Positions 1-12,145 are shown, counted from the stretch's first letter. The stretch: DNA of 64,000 nt from Lutraria lutraria (GCA_964023205.1 OZ026844.1:11890790-11954789), one strand, 5' to 3'. Made by a program: numbers and translations. The notes: generated from the sequence alone by a model not told the origin.

Positions 1-66
1 CTTAATGGAGTATTAGACACCAGACTTGAACCTGGTTAGAATCACTGCCCTTCGGAAGGCTACCTG
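1..66 (-). mobile_element. Possible tRNA-like fragment
   Basis: On the minus strand the arm accag-gttcaagt-ctggt (about 36-18) forms a perfect 5-bp T stem with a B-box-like loop. The rest of a tRNA (acceptor 5' strand, anticodon arm) is not found upstream, so this is probably a SINE or tRNA relic. Confidence 0.3.
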
Positions 67-1384
67 GAAAGCTTTCTCATATGTCATATATTTATGCTCT
101 CTTCAAAACAAGTGTATAACGCTAAAATTAAAAACAGAAACATTAAATACAAAATCAATTTAGTGAATCAATTCCAGTAGAGCTGGAGTATATATCAATA
201 TTTATCAAGGTAATTTTAATGTGATATATGAGTTTACAGAATTAAATACATAAAACATGTACCAGTACTTGATGGGAATTTTAAATTGATTTCAGATAAA
301 TTATTCAGCCTTAAATCATTGAAAACAAGTGTTTATAAACAAAATGACAACTGTCCAACCATAGAGTTATTTAACATCAATTTCCACCAATAAACACCTT
401 CAGTGTACTGAGTATTCATAAAATATGATAATCAAACATGAAACAATTACTTTACCAATAAATACAATTCATGTACCACCTTGGGGGAAGGACTAATTCA
501 GAGAAAATTTTAATTCTTTTCATTTAGCCCTATCGTAATTATACAATCAAGAGAAAGCTATATTGAACTTAAAACAGCTGGAGCCTTACATTGTAAAATG
601 CTTGTAACAAAAAGTGTTTTAAAATTCTATTTTTTGAGTCAACATAAAACACCTGTCATCCTTTACAAAGAATATTTGTACAGGTATAATGGGCTGACGG
701 CCATCTATCATGACAGGTTTTTTACACAAATCATCTTTGATCTGTAAGTGTTTTACTTTATTTTTATGAGATATTTTTTGCTATTAACCTTGTTAATATA
801 CTCACAGCACAGCTCACAACTTAATGAATTTACGCACCTACTTATCAACAAAACTTTACATCAATAAAAATCTCTGATTCATAAAGCAAATATTATGACT
901 GCCTGAAAATATCAGAGAGCAATATGAAAATTTATTTCAATAAGTTACAAATCTGATATAGTTTATTATCAAACAGAATCATCAATGCCACGATCGATCT
1001 ACTTGTTTTATTCATAAGGCAAGTCCAGTCAATTCTACGAGTACATACAGCACCATACTCGCTCATGTTACAGTAGGATTATTTATTAATGAAACAATAA
1101 GACTGGGTGAAATTATTCACACTTATTGATTAGGGCATGTCCAAAACTTGCCACATTACACCATCATGGACCAGGGACTAGGTGCAATGAACAACGAGCC
1201 TGTAGTGAATATGGTGGAGTAAAAGGTGATAAAATCTCAGTGATAAAATCTCTTGGCTCAGTATTTCCAGTTATTGTAGTTTCTAACTTTTTTACAGGTA
1301 TAGGCTCATGAAAATATTAATTCAAATAAGACTGCTAAAAAAATTTTGATTATTGTAATTTCTTCTCACAAGTATGAACGAAAG

Positions 1385-1545
1385 TTCAGCTTTCCATAGC
1401 CGTCACTCGCTCAGTGTACATGAATTCTGATGGGTCAAAGTACTGTGTTTTCCTACATCCTCCATGCAATTGTTAAATTCTTGAAGTGCAAGTTCTATGT
1501 AAGTACAGTTTCCATGAGTACTTTCAGTACTTTGATTTGTTATAT
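1385..1545 (-). repeat. Dispersed ~170-bp repeat, copy 1
   Basis: Read on the minus strand, it carries in order the blocks caaagtactgaaagtactc, catggaaact, gaacttgcac, aacaattgcatgg and gtaggaaaacacagtac, the same order as in the copies at 10015-10190, 24560-24760 and 30215-30370. It is diverged from them and sits in a plexin intron. No coding capacity or terminal repeats are obvious, so the class (SINE fragment, MITE or other) is unknown. Confidence 0.7.
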
Positions 1546-2117
1546 GCTTACTAACAGATTATAGACTGACATCAACTCACATCTGACACTCTCTCAGTAG
1601 ATCTACATCAGTGGTAAGTGATCAATTCCAGTCCTGATGTATAACAGATATTCTTAATACAATGCACCTATCAGAATTAGGCTGCTGAAGGCACATGATA
1701 ATATATACAAACTTGAGAATATCAGTTTTACTATAAACAAAGTCAATCATCAGATGATGTTTTAAGTTTTTTTCCACCTTTTTTCTCCCAGCATGAAATA
1801 ATATTTGAACAGAAAGGTTATAATAAGTTCACATCTGTTTAATTCAAACGTTTTCATTGGTTGCTCTGACCTTACAGTAACAAAATGTGAAATTTGTTGA
1901 ACAAGTACTTCCAGAACTTTAATACATTCACAAATGGGAACAATAGGAAAATTTATTTGAAGATACAGGAGAACTGGGTATTTATGTCCCAACCCTTTTT
2001 TGAATAGTTGTTCCTGTTTTTTGTCGTGCCAGGTGTAAAGCACCGATACATTTTTTCCTGTGATGTTCTAGACACATTACTTGGCTTGGTAGTTCAGGTG
2101 GAGACACTGAAAAAGCT

Positions 2118-2214
2118 ACCCTGAGAAATTCAAAAGGCAGTGCTGAGCATCAAACCCTTAACCTTTAATTCAGTTGTCCAGCATGTTACCATTAGACCAT
2201 CGAGCATATCCCAA
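2118..2214 (-). mobile_element. tRNA-derived SINE head
   Basis: Read on the minus strand it has a tRNA-like A box (tggtctaatggtaacatgc at about 2199-2181) and, about 40 bases later, a B-box-like gggtttgatgc (2157-2147). These are the internal RNA polymerase III promoter elements. It lacks an intact tRNA fold, and the sequence that follows is not tRNA, so a SINE is more likely than a tRNA gene or pseudogene. Confidence 0.55.
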
Positions 2215-3034
2215 AATTAGGAAGAGCACAGTGAACAATTAATGTCTGTGTAGTCCAAAAATCCCGAGGAACAGATCTACATGTATTATCTATTCTATAG
2301 GTTATAGACATCTAATGAAGACAAGTAAAGAACTTACTTATTGCTCGGAAATAGACCTTTCACCCCAATTTCCCAACATTAAATGTTTATAGATCACAAA
2401 AAAAGTTCTATCAGTAATTTATTTCCCTCACAGACAGACATAATACAATAAGAAGTTTTACAACATAAGGATGTATGTCAGAGTTACAGACATAATTAGT
2501 ATAATCAATTTCAAGGATATTATTTGTTTCTTCAGCAGACTCAATGTATTCATAATAACTATAAAGAACTTAAAAGGCTTACATAAAAATCTTATTTGCC
2601 TGGCTGTCATTAATTGAATGAAGATATCGAGGGTTTTGAAGTAATGCTGAGGATTAGTTCAAGCTTACATTATGGTTTGAGGAGAAAGTCAAAGTATTAA
2701 GAAAGGAGTATACATTTAGGATAATTCTCTTCTTTCACACAAACAAACATTATATTGTTGGCCTATGAGAAAGAATGAATGAATGAAAATCTGGGTATAA
2801 TCTATATGACATCAAGCAAAAATACCAGAGCATGAATAAGTTATTTAGCAGGTTTCTTAAATTGATCAATAAGTTTACTGTGCACTTTAAACCACCACAA
2901 CAAATCTCTGCTTGCAGTCGTCTCCAGCTGTATGCCAATGATAACCCTAATCCTTCACTAAAACTTGGATGAGGGACCATTTGTCATATTCCAGAGCTTT
3001 AGGTATTTTTTAAACAGCAGTACATGAATCTTAC

Positions 3035-3232
3035 CTTTTTGATATATCCATCTCCCGTGCCAACTATGGCAACAGTATGGTCAGAGGTCAAGGTCAAAGC
3101 CACTGATGTTAGGAATGTATCAGAATACTCAAGGATTGGGTTGGTTTCAGCCGGTATTGTACCAACAATGTTTCCAATAGACTCGAGTTCCTTGTTACAC
3201 AGGTAATCTCTATCTCTATACACAATATGATC
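3035..3232 (-). CDS. Plexin, second coding exon: continuation of the Sema domain
   Basis: This 198-bp exon encodes 66 residues, protein positions 412-477 after joining to the exon at 4046-5278. The acceptor is a pyrimidine-rich tract ending in AATTTCAG (3233-3240 on the minus strand) and the donor is AAAAG|GTAAGA (3034 downward); both boundaries are phase 0. It starts DHIVYRDRDYLC and ends VAIVGTGDGYIKK. In plexins, a segment with a cysteine plus a proline-rich stretch is followed by a T.V....... .VA.VGT.DG.LKK strand late in the Sema propeller, and this exon matches that layout. The intron to the previous exon is 812 bp. The next exon is not seen, so the following intron is at least about 3 kb or the exon is too short for me to recognise. 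Some of the exon is also open on the plus strand, which I take as chance. Confidence 0.88.
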
Positions 3233-4045
3233 CTGAAATTGGAGAACAAAACAGAGATGAGTTATCTCCCATCCATGGAGACTCGAGTGCGATAACTCCC
3301 ATGTTCATTATCTGTCGGAATTCCTACATCACTTCTTTCTCCAGATTTACAAACAATTCAAAGTCATATAAGACAGTGACACAGATAGAAAGATCCAAGT
3401 TGGTGTTTTTTAAGTGTTTGGTGCCAATTTTAATAACAGATGTAATTAACATATGACAGGCTATCAGATTCTGAAAGATTTCATTGAGATGGAAGTATCT
3501 TTACATAGCAACAGGAAACAAATTTTACATAGAAACAGAATCTTAACTACATTAGCAATGTCCCATAAGTAAACTGACATAGTCCTGGTAATAGTCAACT
3601 ATAGTGTTTTTCATTACAAAATACACCAGGGACACCATGTAGAATGAAAACAAAATGTAATATAAATCAAGACTTCATCACAAGTAAATTCATCAATGAA
3701 GCCACAATAATATAGATGTTATTGCCCTTAGCTTACAGTAAATGAACAAATAACAGGAGTAAAACTCACACAGGAAGTAAAGTTTCAATTATTACAACAT
3801 TATCAACCATTATTGTCATTATGAAGAAAGTACTTTCAGTGCTTATGTAAAAATTATCTATTTCCACTACTTACTGTATCAAAACAGAATATAAAACATG
3901 ACATTAATGTCCCATTATAGCTTAATAACAAGAATACTGCCACCAGATGCCAAAATATAGATCTAACAACACATTAACGCTGTATCAAACTGTACGGCTA
4001 ATTTTATAGTGGATTTATCACCTACGTGATACAAATTAGACTCAC
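3233..4045 (-). other. Plexin intron between the first two coding exons
   Basis: This is non-coding sequence bounded by a GTGAGT donor and a CAG acceptor on the minus strand, without open frames. A short motif at 3828-3842 (gtactttcagtgctt) resembles the start of the dispersed repeat described at 1385-1545, but it is too short to call a copy. I see nothing else structured here. Confidence 0.8.
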
Positions 4046-5278
4046 CAAATCTCGACATTGTTTCTTTGTTAAGTAGCCCCCTCCACTAACTTGTTCTCCA
4101 CGGTAACATTTCTGAACATTCTCAGATAATTTCTTACGTATATACTGCATTGTAAATACACATATTGCTGAATTTGATGATGGACCACCGGAGTCATCGG
4201 TAAAAACACCAATCAAAATGTCTTCTGCAGAACGTAATCCAAAACTTAACACCAGATTTTTGGATGCCTTTATCACTCTTGCTGCTTGCAAGTAGTTGTA
4301 TTCACGCTTCGTACTTTGTGACCGACACACCAGCGGCATGTCTACGTAAGAATAATAGTATGTGTCTTCTTGACAAGTCTGTACGACCTTCGACACCATT
4401 TTAGCATTCTGTCCAGTCTCAGTAGGAGATTCATATTGTTGTGTTAGAAAATAGCTATAAATATCAGAACTAAATCCAGTCACATATTTGATCAAGTATT
4501 CTGACCTTACATCTTTCTTTACATAAATTCCTGAGTGTTTAGCCTGAATACTGTCTGTCTTTGCCAGCAACTGAAACCTATTTCGACCTAAACTTCTAGT
4601 ACTGATCGCAGGAACTAGGCTACGGAACTGTTCTGTGACCACATCTGTGTTGCCGCCAGTGAAAGTCGTAGCAACGTAAAGAACCTCTGTACTGATATCC
4701 TCGGGCCCAGGGGCAATAAAAGCTACAGTTGAAGATGATGGATCATTGGCTGCCACAGCATAATCTAATATTGAACCATCCTCAGATTGATAATATGGAT
4801 GAGCACGTGAGATGTTCTTCAGGTTTCTTGCTTCGCAAGCCCCCTGATACACACTGCCACAAGACAAGAGCTTCTCTTTACCTCCTTGGTAGTGTATTAG
4901 AATCTTGTTGTAATTATCCGTCAGTTCCTTGGCAAAGCTACATTCTACACCGCTTTCTTGTGCAGGAAGACATTTTCTACTATCATTTACCGGTCCGGTT
5001 TCAGCTTCGCTAATAATCTCCAAATTAGAATCAAGTTCAAATATCCGGTTAACCGCACCAACAAAAACCCGACCCCATTCTGACACTACCATGTGATTCA
5101 ATTCAAAACGTTTAGCTTTTACACCAGCTCCCAATATCTTTTCACTAACAATACCATCTTCATGAAACTCTTTACGATTAGGAGAAAATATACCCTGTGT
5201 TATCACGCTCCCACAAATTGATGTAAGTCCTAGCACAACTAGAATATGAAATATCCTGTTTGAATATTTAAATTTCAT
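4046..5278 (-). CDS. Plexin, first coding exon: signal peptide and most of the Sema domain (partial gene)
   Basis: Plexins are single-pass cell-surface receptors for semaphorins; the N-terminal Sema domain is the ligand-binding beta-propeller. This exon encodes 411 residues. The start is the ATG at 5278-5276: it is the first in-frame Met after a stop about 30 bases upstream, has A at -3, and leads directly into a signal peptide (hydrophobic core about residues 9-25). Sema signatures follow: VFVGAVNRIFEL (71-82), TGPV (94-97), LLSCGSVYQG (137-146), the SYVDMPLVC segment (310-318) and SAICVFTMQYI (370-380) followed by CYRGE (391-395). Cysteines at 103, 113, 140, 148, 302, 318, 373, 391 and 408 have plexin-like spacing. 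Possible N-glycosylation sites are N98 and N155. The exon ends in phase 0 at a GTGAGT donor (4045-4040). The VGAVNR and CGS.YQG motifs favour plexin over semaphorin. The class (A, B or other) is not assigned. Confidence 0.93.
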
Positions 5279-5960
5279 CTTCAATGTTGACACACATTCA
5301 TAGTATTATCTCATTATTTCAACTACAACAGTTAACGAATTACTTCAAGCATCTAAACATGGACAGATCTTCAATGAACACTCTAAGCAGTCCAAATCTG
5401 TATTGGAATTCACATTAACAAAAAACGCTAGTTTTCTGCGCTATCCTGATACATTTTTTCCAACATCCAATTTCCCTAACACTCTCACTATATGCTTTGA
5501 GAAGTACAAGCTATTATGGCTAATTTAATTTTCTCCTTGTCAATTCACCGTAACAACTTGCATGGAAAAGCTCACCATCAAGAGATTTAGCAACACAGTT
5601 GTTTAAAAATGTATGCACAAATAATTCTTTGCTCTATCACCAATTTTTCAACAATTTTTCTTGTGTAGAATGAGGAAATGCATTCATGTTATTCCATCAG
5701 TAAGTTTTTCCCACTTAATCCATTTTTCTTCTAAAACGATTTTTTCTCTCTCTCTCTCTATCGCTGTTATTCTACACGAAATTGTTTATTTCGACAAAAC
5801 TTAAAGTTAGGAGAAAGTTCCGTTTTCAGTTCGCCAGCTGCTTGTGTGCGGGGCTGTTTTAATCCTAGATGATCTCAGTATAAATAAGTCTTCCTAAACA
5901 TGTATAAGTGGATCCACTTGTACTTTGGCTGCCATGTTGTTCAATAAAAAATCCTCCACC
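5279..5960 (-). promoter_or_regulatory. Upstream region / possible 5' UTR and promoter of the plexin gene
   Basis: This lies immediately upstream of the plexin start codon. The base composition becomes less AT-rich at 5818-5865, with several CpG dinucleotides, next to a TC microsatellite (5745-5760). I see no convincing splice acceptor within the first few hundred bases, so the 5' UTR may run directly upstream of the ATG, but a leader exon further right is possible. A plus-strand TATAAATA (about 5880-5887) points away from plexin and could belong to a divergent transcript or be chance. Nothing here proves promoter activity. Confidence 0.25.
5745..5760. repeat. TC microsatellite
   Basis: A run of TC dinucleotides about 470 bases upstream of the plexin start codon, next to a less AT-rich block (5818-5865). 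Confidence 0.85.
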
Positions 5961-7147
5961 AAGACTTTTCTCTACATCTGCAATGAGTAAAAAACATACA
6001 ACAGAATCAATCAGTTGTGTATAACTTTCTCTTTAGCATCCGTCCGTCTTAATTGAAAACATAATAAATAAATAAATTAGCCATAGACAAATTTCTTTAC
6101 ATACCTAATACATAAAAGTTATTTATGTAAAACAGATGCGTACAATCTAAAAGTCAAATTCAGGTTATAGAAACTTGACGTATAATGTGATATTTTGTTT
6201 TTGCAGTAGAATATAAAAGAAACAAATTTACTGTGCATGTGATGATATCATTGTTATATTACAGTATGAATGTATTTTCATGTACTTAAATTAAAAAAAA
6301 AAAAATTTCTCATACAATAACATCTTACTATAGAATATTGGCAAGTTACTATCTTATGAATTTAGTCACAATCAAATTTGTCGGTAAGGTTAGATTTGAA
6401 CACTTATATGTCTAAATTATTTCTGGAGTAATATATCTCTATGCCTCTGAGTATATTCACAGTAACAGAATACGTAACTAGGGAAATACAAGAATATAAA
6501 TATGTAAAAACAATCTTAAACTGGAATGATATGATGGTAATTTTACACTAATAGATTGGAAAAGGGGCATGTAATTCTAATTGGACACGTTTTGTAAAAA
6601 AATTCGTAGCAGCAAGTTTTGGGAGAATTATAAGGTCCAAGATGATAGCGAATAAATGGAAGACATTACATAATCATTACAGTTGAACAAATCTATCATT
6701 GAATTCAATACCCCGGGAATTTACAGTAATTTCAACAATGCAGACAAAGTGTGCAAAATATCAAGTTTGTTGGTAGTTTTTACTCAATTAATGCATTCTA
6801 AGATACTAAACACAAAATGAAACTTTCTTTCCCTTATGCAACTCATTCCATTGCATGTTAAGGTAATTCTTCCCCTGTTTTTGCTCCGACAATTCCAATC
6901 AAACATAAGACTATCCTGGTATTGTATGATTATGGTAAAATTCATTTTTGGCTAATGAACAATGTTTAATAAGAGCTTCCTCAATTTCCCTTGTGTCGAT
7001 GCAGAAATAGTTCAAAACAGAAAGTCAGTATGATATGGATATGATGCAATTTATTATTTAATGAATTAACTATGGATCTTAGAATACGATTATTCACTGT
7101 AAAATGTTAGAAAACCTACAAGCTTCAGTGCTGTTTCATTAAACACA

Positions 7148-7352
7148 GCAAAACCTGTCATACAGATAAAGCCTGTGTTAGCAACCACCTCCAAATAAAG
7201 ACCACTCTGTGAATATTATAAAGGCCATTCTTTGAAGAATAGTCATTGGTTTTTAGAACAAACTGACCTCTAAATAAAGGCTACTTGTCATTAAAGATCA
7301 AATTTTGTCTTTTCCAAGTGTGGCCTTTGTTAAAAGGTTTGACTGTGTATTC
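7148..7352 (+). repeat. Dispersed repeat with aataaag/gcc motifs, copy 1
   Basis: It contains several related sub-blocks (ccaaataaagaccact, ctctaaataaaggctact) and a terminal block tgtggcctttgttaaaaggt. The same layout occurs at 55395-55705. It begins near aaaacctgtcatacag and ends near aaaaggtttgactgtg, i.e. roughly inverted cctgt/acagg-like ends. The class is unknown. Confidence 0.6.
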
Positions 7353-7629
7353 CCTCACTTGCTTTAAAATTGCCCGTGGGGGATTTTATAGTGGGTATTA
7401 ATTGCCCAGTGAAACATCGAAATTCTTGAAAATATACATATATCCTGAATATAATACACCACTTAAACATTTGATACCAAAAGAAACAATACAACATTCA
7501 AATGAATATACAGCTTGAAATAGATACACAGCATGTAAAATTTATATATATATAACATTAGAAGAGCATTTAAACAAAAATGTTAAGCAAGACAATTGAC
7601 TGTGAAACTAGAAATGTATGACACAAATG

Positions 7630-7641
7630 CCCCCCCCCCCC
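7630..7641. repeat. Poly-C run
   Basis: Twelve C in a row in otherwise AT-rich sequence. Confidence 0.9.
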
Positions 7642-9183
7642 ACCAGCTAAGTAAAAAAGGACCAAAACTCCTGCAAAAATATTTGGATTTTAACGAAAAT
7701 CAAGCTTGATCTGTATCTCATTATTATACACCTTCATGTAAAATATGAAACTAATCCATGAAATATTTCTTGAATTATTGCTCAGAAATCAAAATTTGAA
7801 CAGACAGACAGGGGCGCCAGCATCATTATTATATATTATTATTAATTGTAACACTAGCAGCCCTTTTGCCATTTCAAACAGCAGTTGCAGAAATAAGTTC
7901 AGACCAGTGACCCCAAAGTTGAGTTAAGATAAGAGTAATCAATAAGAATACAACACAATTTTCATAATCACTGGTAATCATAGTTTTAATTACTTTCATA
8001 ACAAGCAAGTACCAAGAAACTATGGTGTACTGAATCTAAACCATATATCCTACCCCACCAGCCATATTAAAGCAAATAAATGCAACCATTTAATTAACAA
8101 TCACCACAAAAATTACAGTAATGCACACAAAGATGTCAATATTACCTAGTAAATACCTCCCAGCCATAAAACTATTTCACAGGTAACATAAATGCAAGTG
8201 AACTTGGAGATATCTTACACAAAAATGATACATTAGGAGCTTAAAAAAAGCTCAACCTAGACATGAATCTTGCTCATACTAACACTATACTCATTAAATG
8301 TGATTAAATAAAACATATATCTATGTATTCAAGTAAATTAACCCCCAGGTAAGTTTGATTACTTACACCATCATGATACCAGTAGAAAACCATATATCAG
8401 AGAATTCACTTTCTAGAGAGGATAGATAATACTGTCTACAATTTCTAGTATACTTGATAAACCAGTAACTAGAATTTAAAATATCTATTAAGAACGGTGA
8501 AGTTTATAAGCATGTGGTCCCATCAAATCACTATTTAGTAGACACATGATTCAGATAACAAGAAGGCCCAAGAAGTCTCTCATTATTTCTATTTATTACA
8601 GAAAAAAGAACATTTAATTTATACTCAATTATTGTTTTCCTCATCTAGGTTATTTTTCAAACTATTGTTTGGTTTGAAAATGCGATAGTTTTGTTTTGTG
8701 ATTGTCACCTTTCAAAGATAACAAGCTGTACATAACACAATGCAAACGAAATGCCATTAAAATCACAGAAAATGATCCACATGACTGTCAGAACTGAAAA
8801 TTATAAATTTTAAGTGGAAATAGAAAGTTGGACATATTAATACTTCTGTTACTAAATAAGAACTGTTTTGATGCTATGCTTATAGCAAACAGAACAATAT
8901 CAAGAAGTAAATGTCAATTTCATTACTATGGCCTGATATTTTACAGCATTATATACCAGACACAAGTTCTGGAATTGAGTAATTCTGAAACACGTCCAGA
9001 ATATCAGGATACTTGACTCTGACTGTTTCTTTCTCATGAACTTGTAGCATCTGTTGAATTTTCAAATGTCATAGGTAAGATTTGTATGAAGGAGAATGAT
9101 ACAGATGTAGTCTCAGGGGTTGTTTAATAAACCAGATTATTACCTGTGGTGTTTGGTAAGTACATCAAGACAAAGGAAAATAA

Positions 9184-9332
9184 GATGTTTGTTTGTTTGT
9201 TTGTTTATTTGAGTTATATGCCCCTTTTCAAAAGTCAGTGTCATATATGAGGTGGACTTTTCATCTAACCATCGTTCCTGGTGAGAACCTGTAGTAGACT
9301 CCCAACAGGCAACTGCCTACTTTCTAGGAAAA
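9184..9332 (-). mobile_element. 5'-truncated SINE, same family as 16978-17212
   Basis: On the minus strand it begins aagtaggcagttgcctg, continues aggttctcaccaggaacg and atggttagatgaaaag, and ends in a tail of repeated AAAC units (a GTTT microsatellite on the plus strand at 9187-9206). The tRNA-like head is missing, as is common for incompletely reverse-transcribed copies. Confidence 0.75.
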
Positions 9333-9654
9333 TAAGAATGCAATTTTTACAGATCAAACTAATCTAGGGTACGGAATAAAAAAAGAGCTCACACGTTTGT
9401 ATTGTATCAAATATTTTAGATGGTCATTCTGACTTTATACTATAAATCAGTTGAACATTTTTATAGAAGTGATTGTTTCAAAATGAACTGCCTAGTGGAG
9501 GTTCAACAGTGGTCAACTAGTAGCTCTGATGGATGTTGTCTCAGAGGTTATCTTTTATATCTAACTCAAATTATCATTTCTTAATTAAATGTTGCATCAA
9601 CAGCGACTTTTCCAGCTTTAATGGTGTAGAAACACCCCATGAATATGAATAATG

Positions 9655-9735
9655 AGATTTGTCTGGTCCCTGAGTTGGGATTCAAACTTACAATGGTAGC
9701 GATTTCTAGTCAGAGACTATGGCCATACAACATGC
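9655..9735 (-). mobile_element. tRNA-like SINE fragment
   Basis: On the minus strand a B-box-like gtttgaatccc (9688-9678) follows a weaker A-box-like stretch (tatggccatagtctctgac). The ends are not defined and the copy is diverged. Confidence 0.4.
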
Positions 9736-10014
9736 AGGCCATTAATTTAAAGTAACATATAAAATCAAAGAAGCAACCACTTATACACAAAAAACAAAAA
9801 TATCAAGTGTTCTTAAAAATGTATGCCATGTTAGCCATAGAATGGAGGCTGAGTACCATTCCGTAACTCATTAAATATTAATTGTAAGATTGTTATCCAG
9901 TTTTTTTTTCTTAATGGCGTCGATGAGAGAAATTTGATTTTTATTCTCCTAAAATTGATATTTATGACTCTATTACTTGATTATGGAGAGCCTTCATTGT
10001 TTTTACACTGGGAA

Positions 10015-10190
10015 GTAAAAAAGTAGCAACCACAAGAAATCAAAGTACTGAAAGTACTCACGGAAACTAACATACACAGACTTGCACTGTAACATGGAAC
10101 GGGAACTAGTTTTAACAATTGTATGGCAGAGGTAGAAAAACATAGCACTTTGGTCTGCATCAAAATTATCCTTCAACCTTGCCATGTAAA
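10015..10190 (+). repeat. Dispersed ~170-bp repeat, copy 2
   Basis: It shares ordered blocks with the copy at 24560: aaatcaaagtactgaaagta, the cttgcactgtaacatggaa block, aacaattgtatggcag, then a block ending ttggtctgcatc. The minus strand is open for 67 codons here. The peptide it would give resembles the one from the minus strand of the copy at 24560 (shared DAD, FF, EYFQY), which follows from DNA similarity and is not proof of coding. Confidence 0.75.
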
Positions 10191-11122
10191 CAAGTGGACA
10201 ACACATTTAAACTGACCTTGAACATAAATAGTGAAAGCATTATTTCTGCAAGTCTTTAATATATCAGACAAATACACGATTCATACTGGCTTTGGAAGTA
10301 ACTGGCAAATTTTGAATTCATGATCACTTTATCTGAGTGCAATTTATAAGTAACCAAACAAAAGGAAATGTTGGTCTTACAATACATTTATGCAAGGTTT
10401 TTCTCAACAATCTTATATTCTGACAACACTTAAGTGGCTTTCACTAGAACTACATATATCAACCATCAGGCAAGAGATATTATTCCTGTACTAATCTAAA
10501 TAATATATTTCAGACAAGAACATCAGATATAAACAATTTATAAAACTGATAGAAGGCAGGAGATAAATAGATTGGCAAAAATCAAATAAGATCATTATTT
10601 TAAGAATTTTCAAAGTGATATCTTGTGTTCCAAGGGAACAGATCTTGAGTGTTATTGCAACTTCCTAGAAATATCTAGATGGAAAATAAAACACAACTTT
10701 GAGTCCTAAAATCAACATTATCTTAATTTTACAACACAATAAGACTGTTGTTTCATTACAACAAGGAATCTTAGCCAATCGAAATATCACTATGAATAAA
10801 TTCATTAGCAAGTGCTCTCTTTGTCACTTAATTGGTACTCTATCAGATTAGATAACATAGATGATCAATGTTATATGACTATCAAGATCACTATGGTCAT
10901 GTAAAGAGAACATTGTAACAGATGTTATAGCAACATGCATTGATAAAATCTCCAATTTCATCTGTTAAAATATCATCAAGACCGATATCTATCAATTTAT
11001 AGTATCAACAGTCCATGGTTTCTATCATCAAGTACTATATTCTCTACACTATATTGTGACAATGGTTAAACAACAAAATTATATACATTTAAGTCACCAA
11101 GACATCATAGTAACATGTTATC

Positions 11123-12145
11123 GAAAGTGTGACACTAAATACATTGACACAAAAGAAAGTGTGACACTAAATACATGGACACACATTTAAGTATGACACT
11201 AGATACATGGACACTCAAGAAAGTGTGACACTAAATACATGAACACACAAGAAAGTGTGACACTAAGTACATGGGCTCAAAATGTCTGGACTCACAAGAA
11301 AGTGTGACACTAAATACATGGACACACAAGAAAGTGTGACACTAAATACATGGACACACAAGAAAGTGTGACACTAAATACATGGACACACATTTAAGTG
11401 CGACACTAAATACATGGACTCACAAGAAAGTGTGACACTAAATACATGGACACACAAGAAAGTGTGACACTAAATACATGGACACACAAGAAAGTGTGAC
11501 ACTAAATACATGGACACACATTTAAGTGTGACACTAAATACATGGACACACAAGAAAGTGTGACACTAAATACATGGACACACAAGAAAGTGTGACACTA
11601 AATACATGGACACACATTTAAGTATGACACTAGATACATGGACACTCAAGAAAGTGTGACACTAAATACATGAACACACAAGAAAGTGTGACACTAAGTA
11701 CATGGGCTCAAAATGTCTGGACTCACAAGAAAGTGTGACACTAAATACATGGACACACAAGAAAGTGTGACACTAAATACATGGACACACAAGAAAGTGT
11801 GACACTAAATACATGGACACACATTTAAGTGCGACACTTAATACATGGACTCACAAGAAAGTGTGACACTAAATACATGGACACACAAGAAAGTGTGACA
11901 CTAAATACATGGACACACAAGAAAGTGTGACACTAAATACATGGACACACATTTAAGTGTGACACTAAATACATGGACACACAAGAAAGTGTGACACTAA
12001 ATACATGGACACACAAGAAAGTGTGACACTAAATACATGGACACACAAGAAAGTATGACACTAAATACATGGACACACACCTAAGTGTGACACTAGATAC
12101 ATGGACACACAAGAAAGTGTGACACTAAATACATGGACACACAAC
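11123..12145. repeat. Minisatellite, ~32-bp unit with 431-bp higher-order repeat
   Basis: About 32 units of the form aagaaagtgtgacactaaat plus acatggacacac. Some units carry atttaagt in place of agaaagt. A block of about 13 units starting at 11181 recurs at 11612; marker variants (atttaagtatgacactagat, gggctcaaaatgtctgg, atttaagtgcgacac) are each shifted by exactly 431 bases. The array has no long open frame. Confidence 0.95.

Larger units (their letters stand above)
1..3034 (-). other. Plexin downstream intron (start of window)
   Basis: From the donor at 3034 to the left edge I recognise no further plexin exon: no Sema C-terminal or PSI cysteine-rich peptide is visible. The stretch is AT-rich. 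It holds a copy of a four-member dispersed repeat (1385-1545), a tRNA-like SINE head (2118-2214), a possible tRNA-like piece at 1-66 and a short GAAT microsatellite (2773-2787). Small open frames here have no recognisable similarity. Confidence 0.6.
5961..11122. other. Non-coding region upstream of plexin
   Basis: No gene recognised. Apart from the repeats listed separately (7148-7352, 9184-9332, 9655-9735, 10015-10190, poly-C at 7630) the stretch is AT-rich with only short open frames lacking any recognisable domain. It may be leader intron or upstream intergenic DNA. Confidence 0.6.

Noticed and set aside
18..36. tRNA gene at the left edge
   Set aside because: Only a T-arm-like stem-loop is present; the acceptor and anticodon arms cannot be built.
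3024..3206. 60-codon plus-strand frame
   Set aside because: It is antisense to the second plexin exon, whose splice sites and Sema match are better supported.
4729..5013. 94-codon plus-strand frame
   Set aside because: It is antisense to the plexin coding exon and has no similarity of its own.
11123..12145. CRISPR-like appearance of repeated units
   Set aside because: The units are contiguous without unique spacers and the context is animal DNA.
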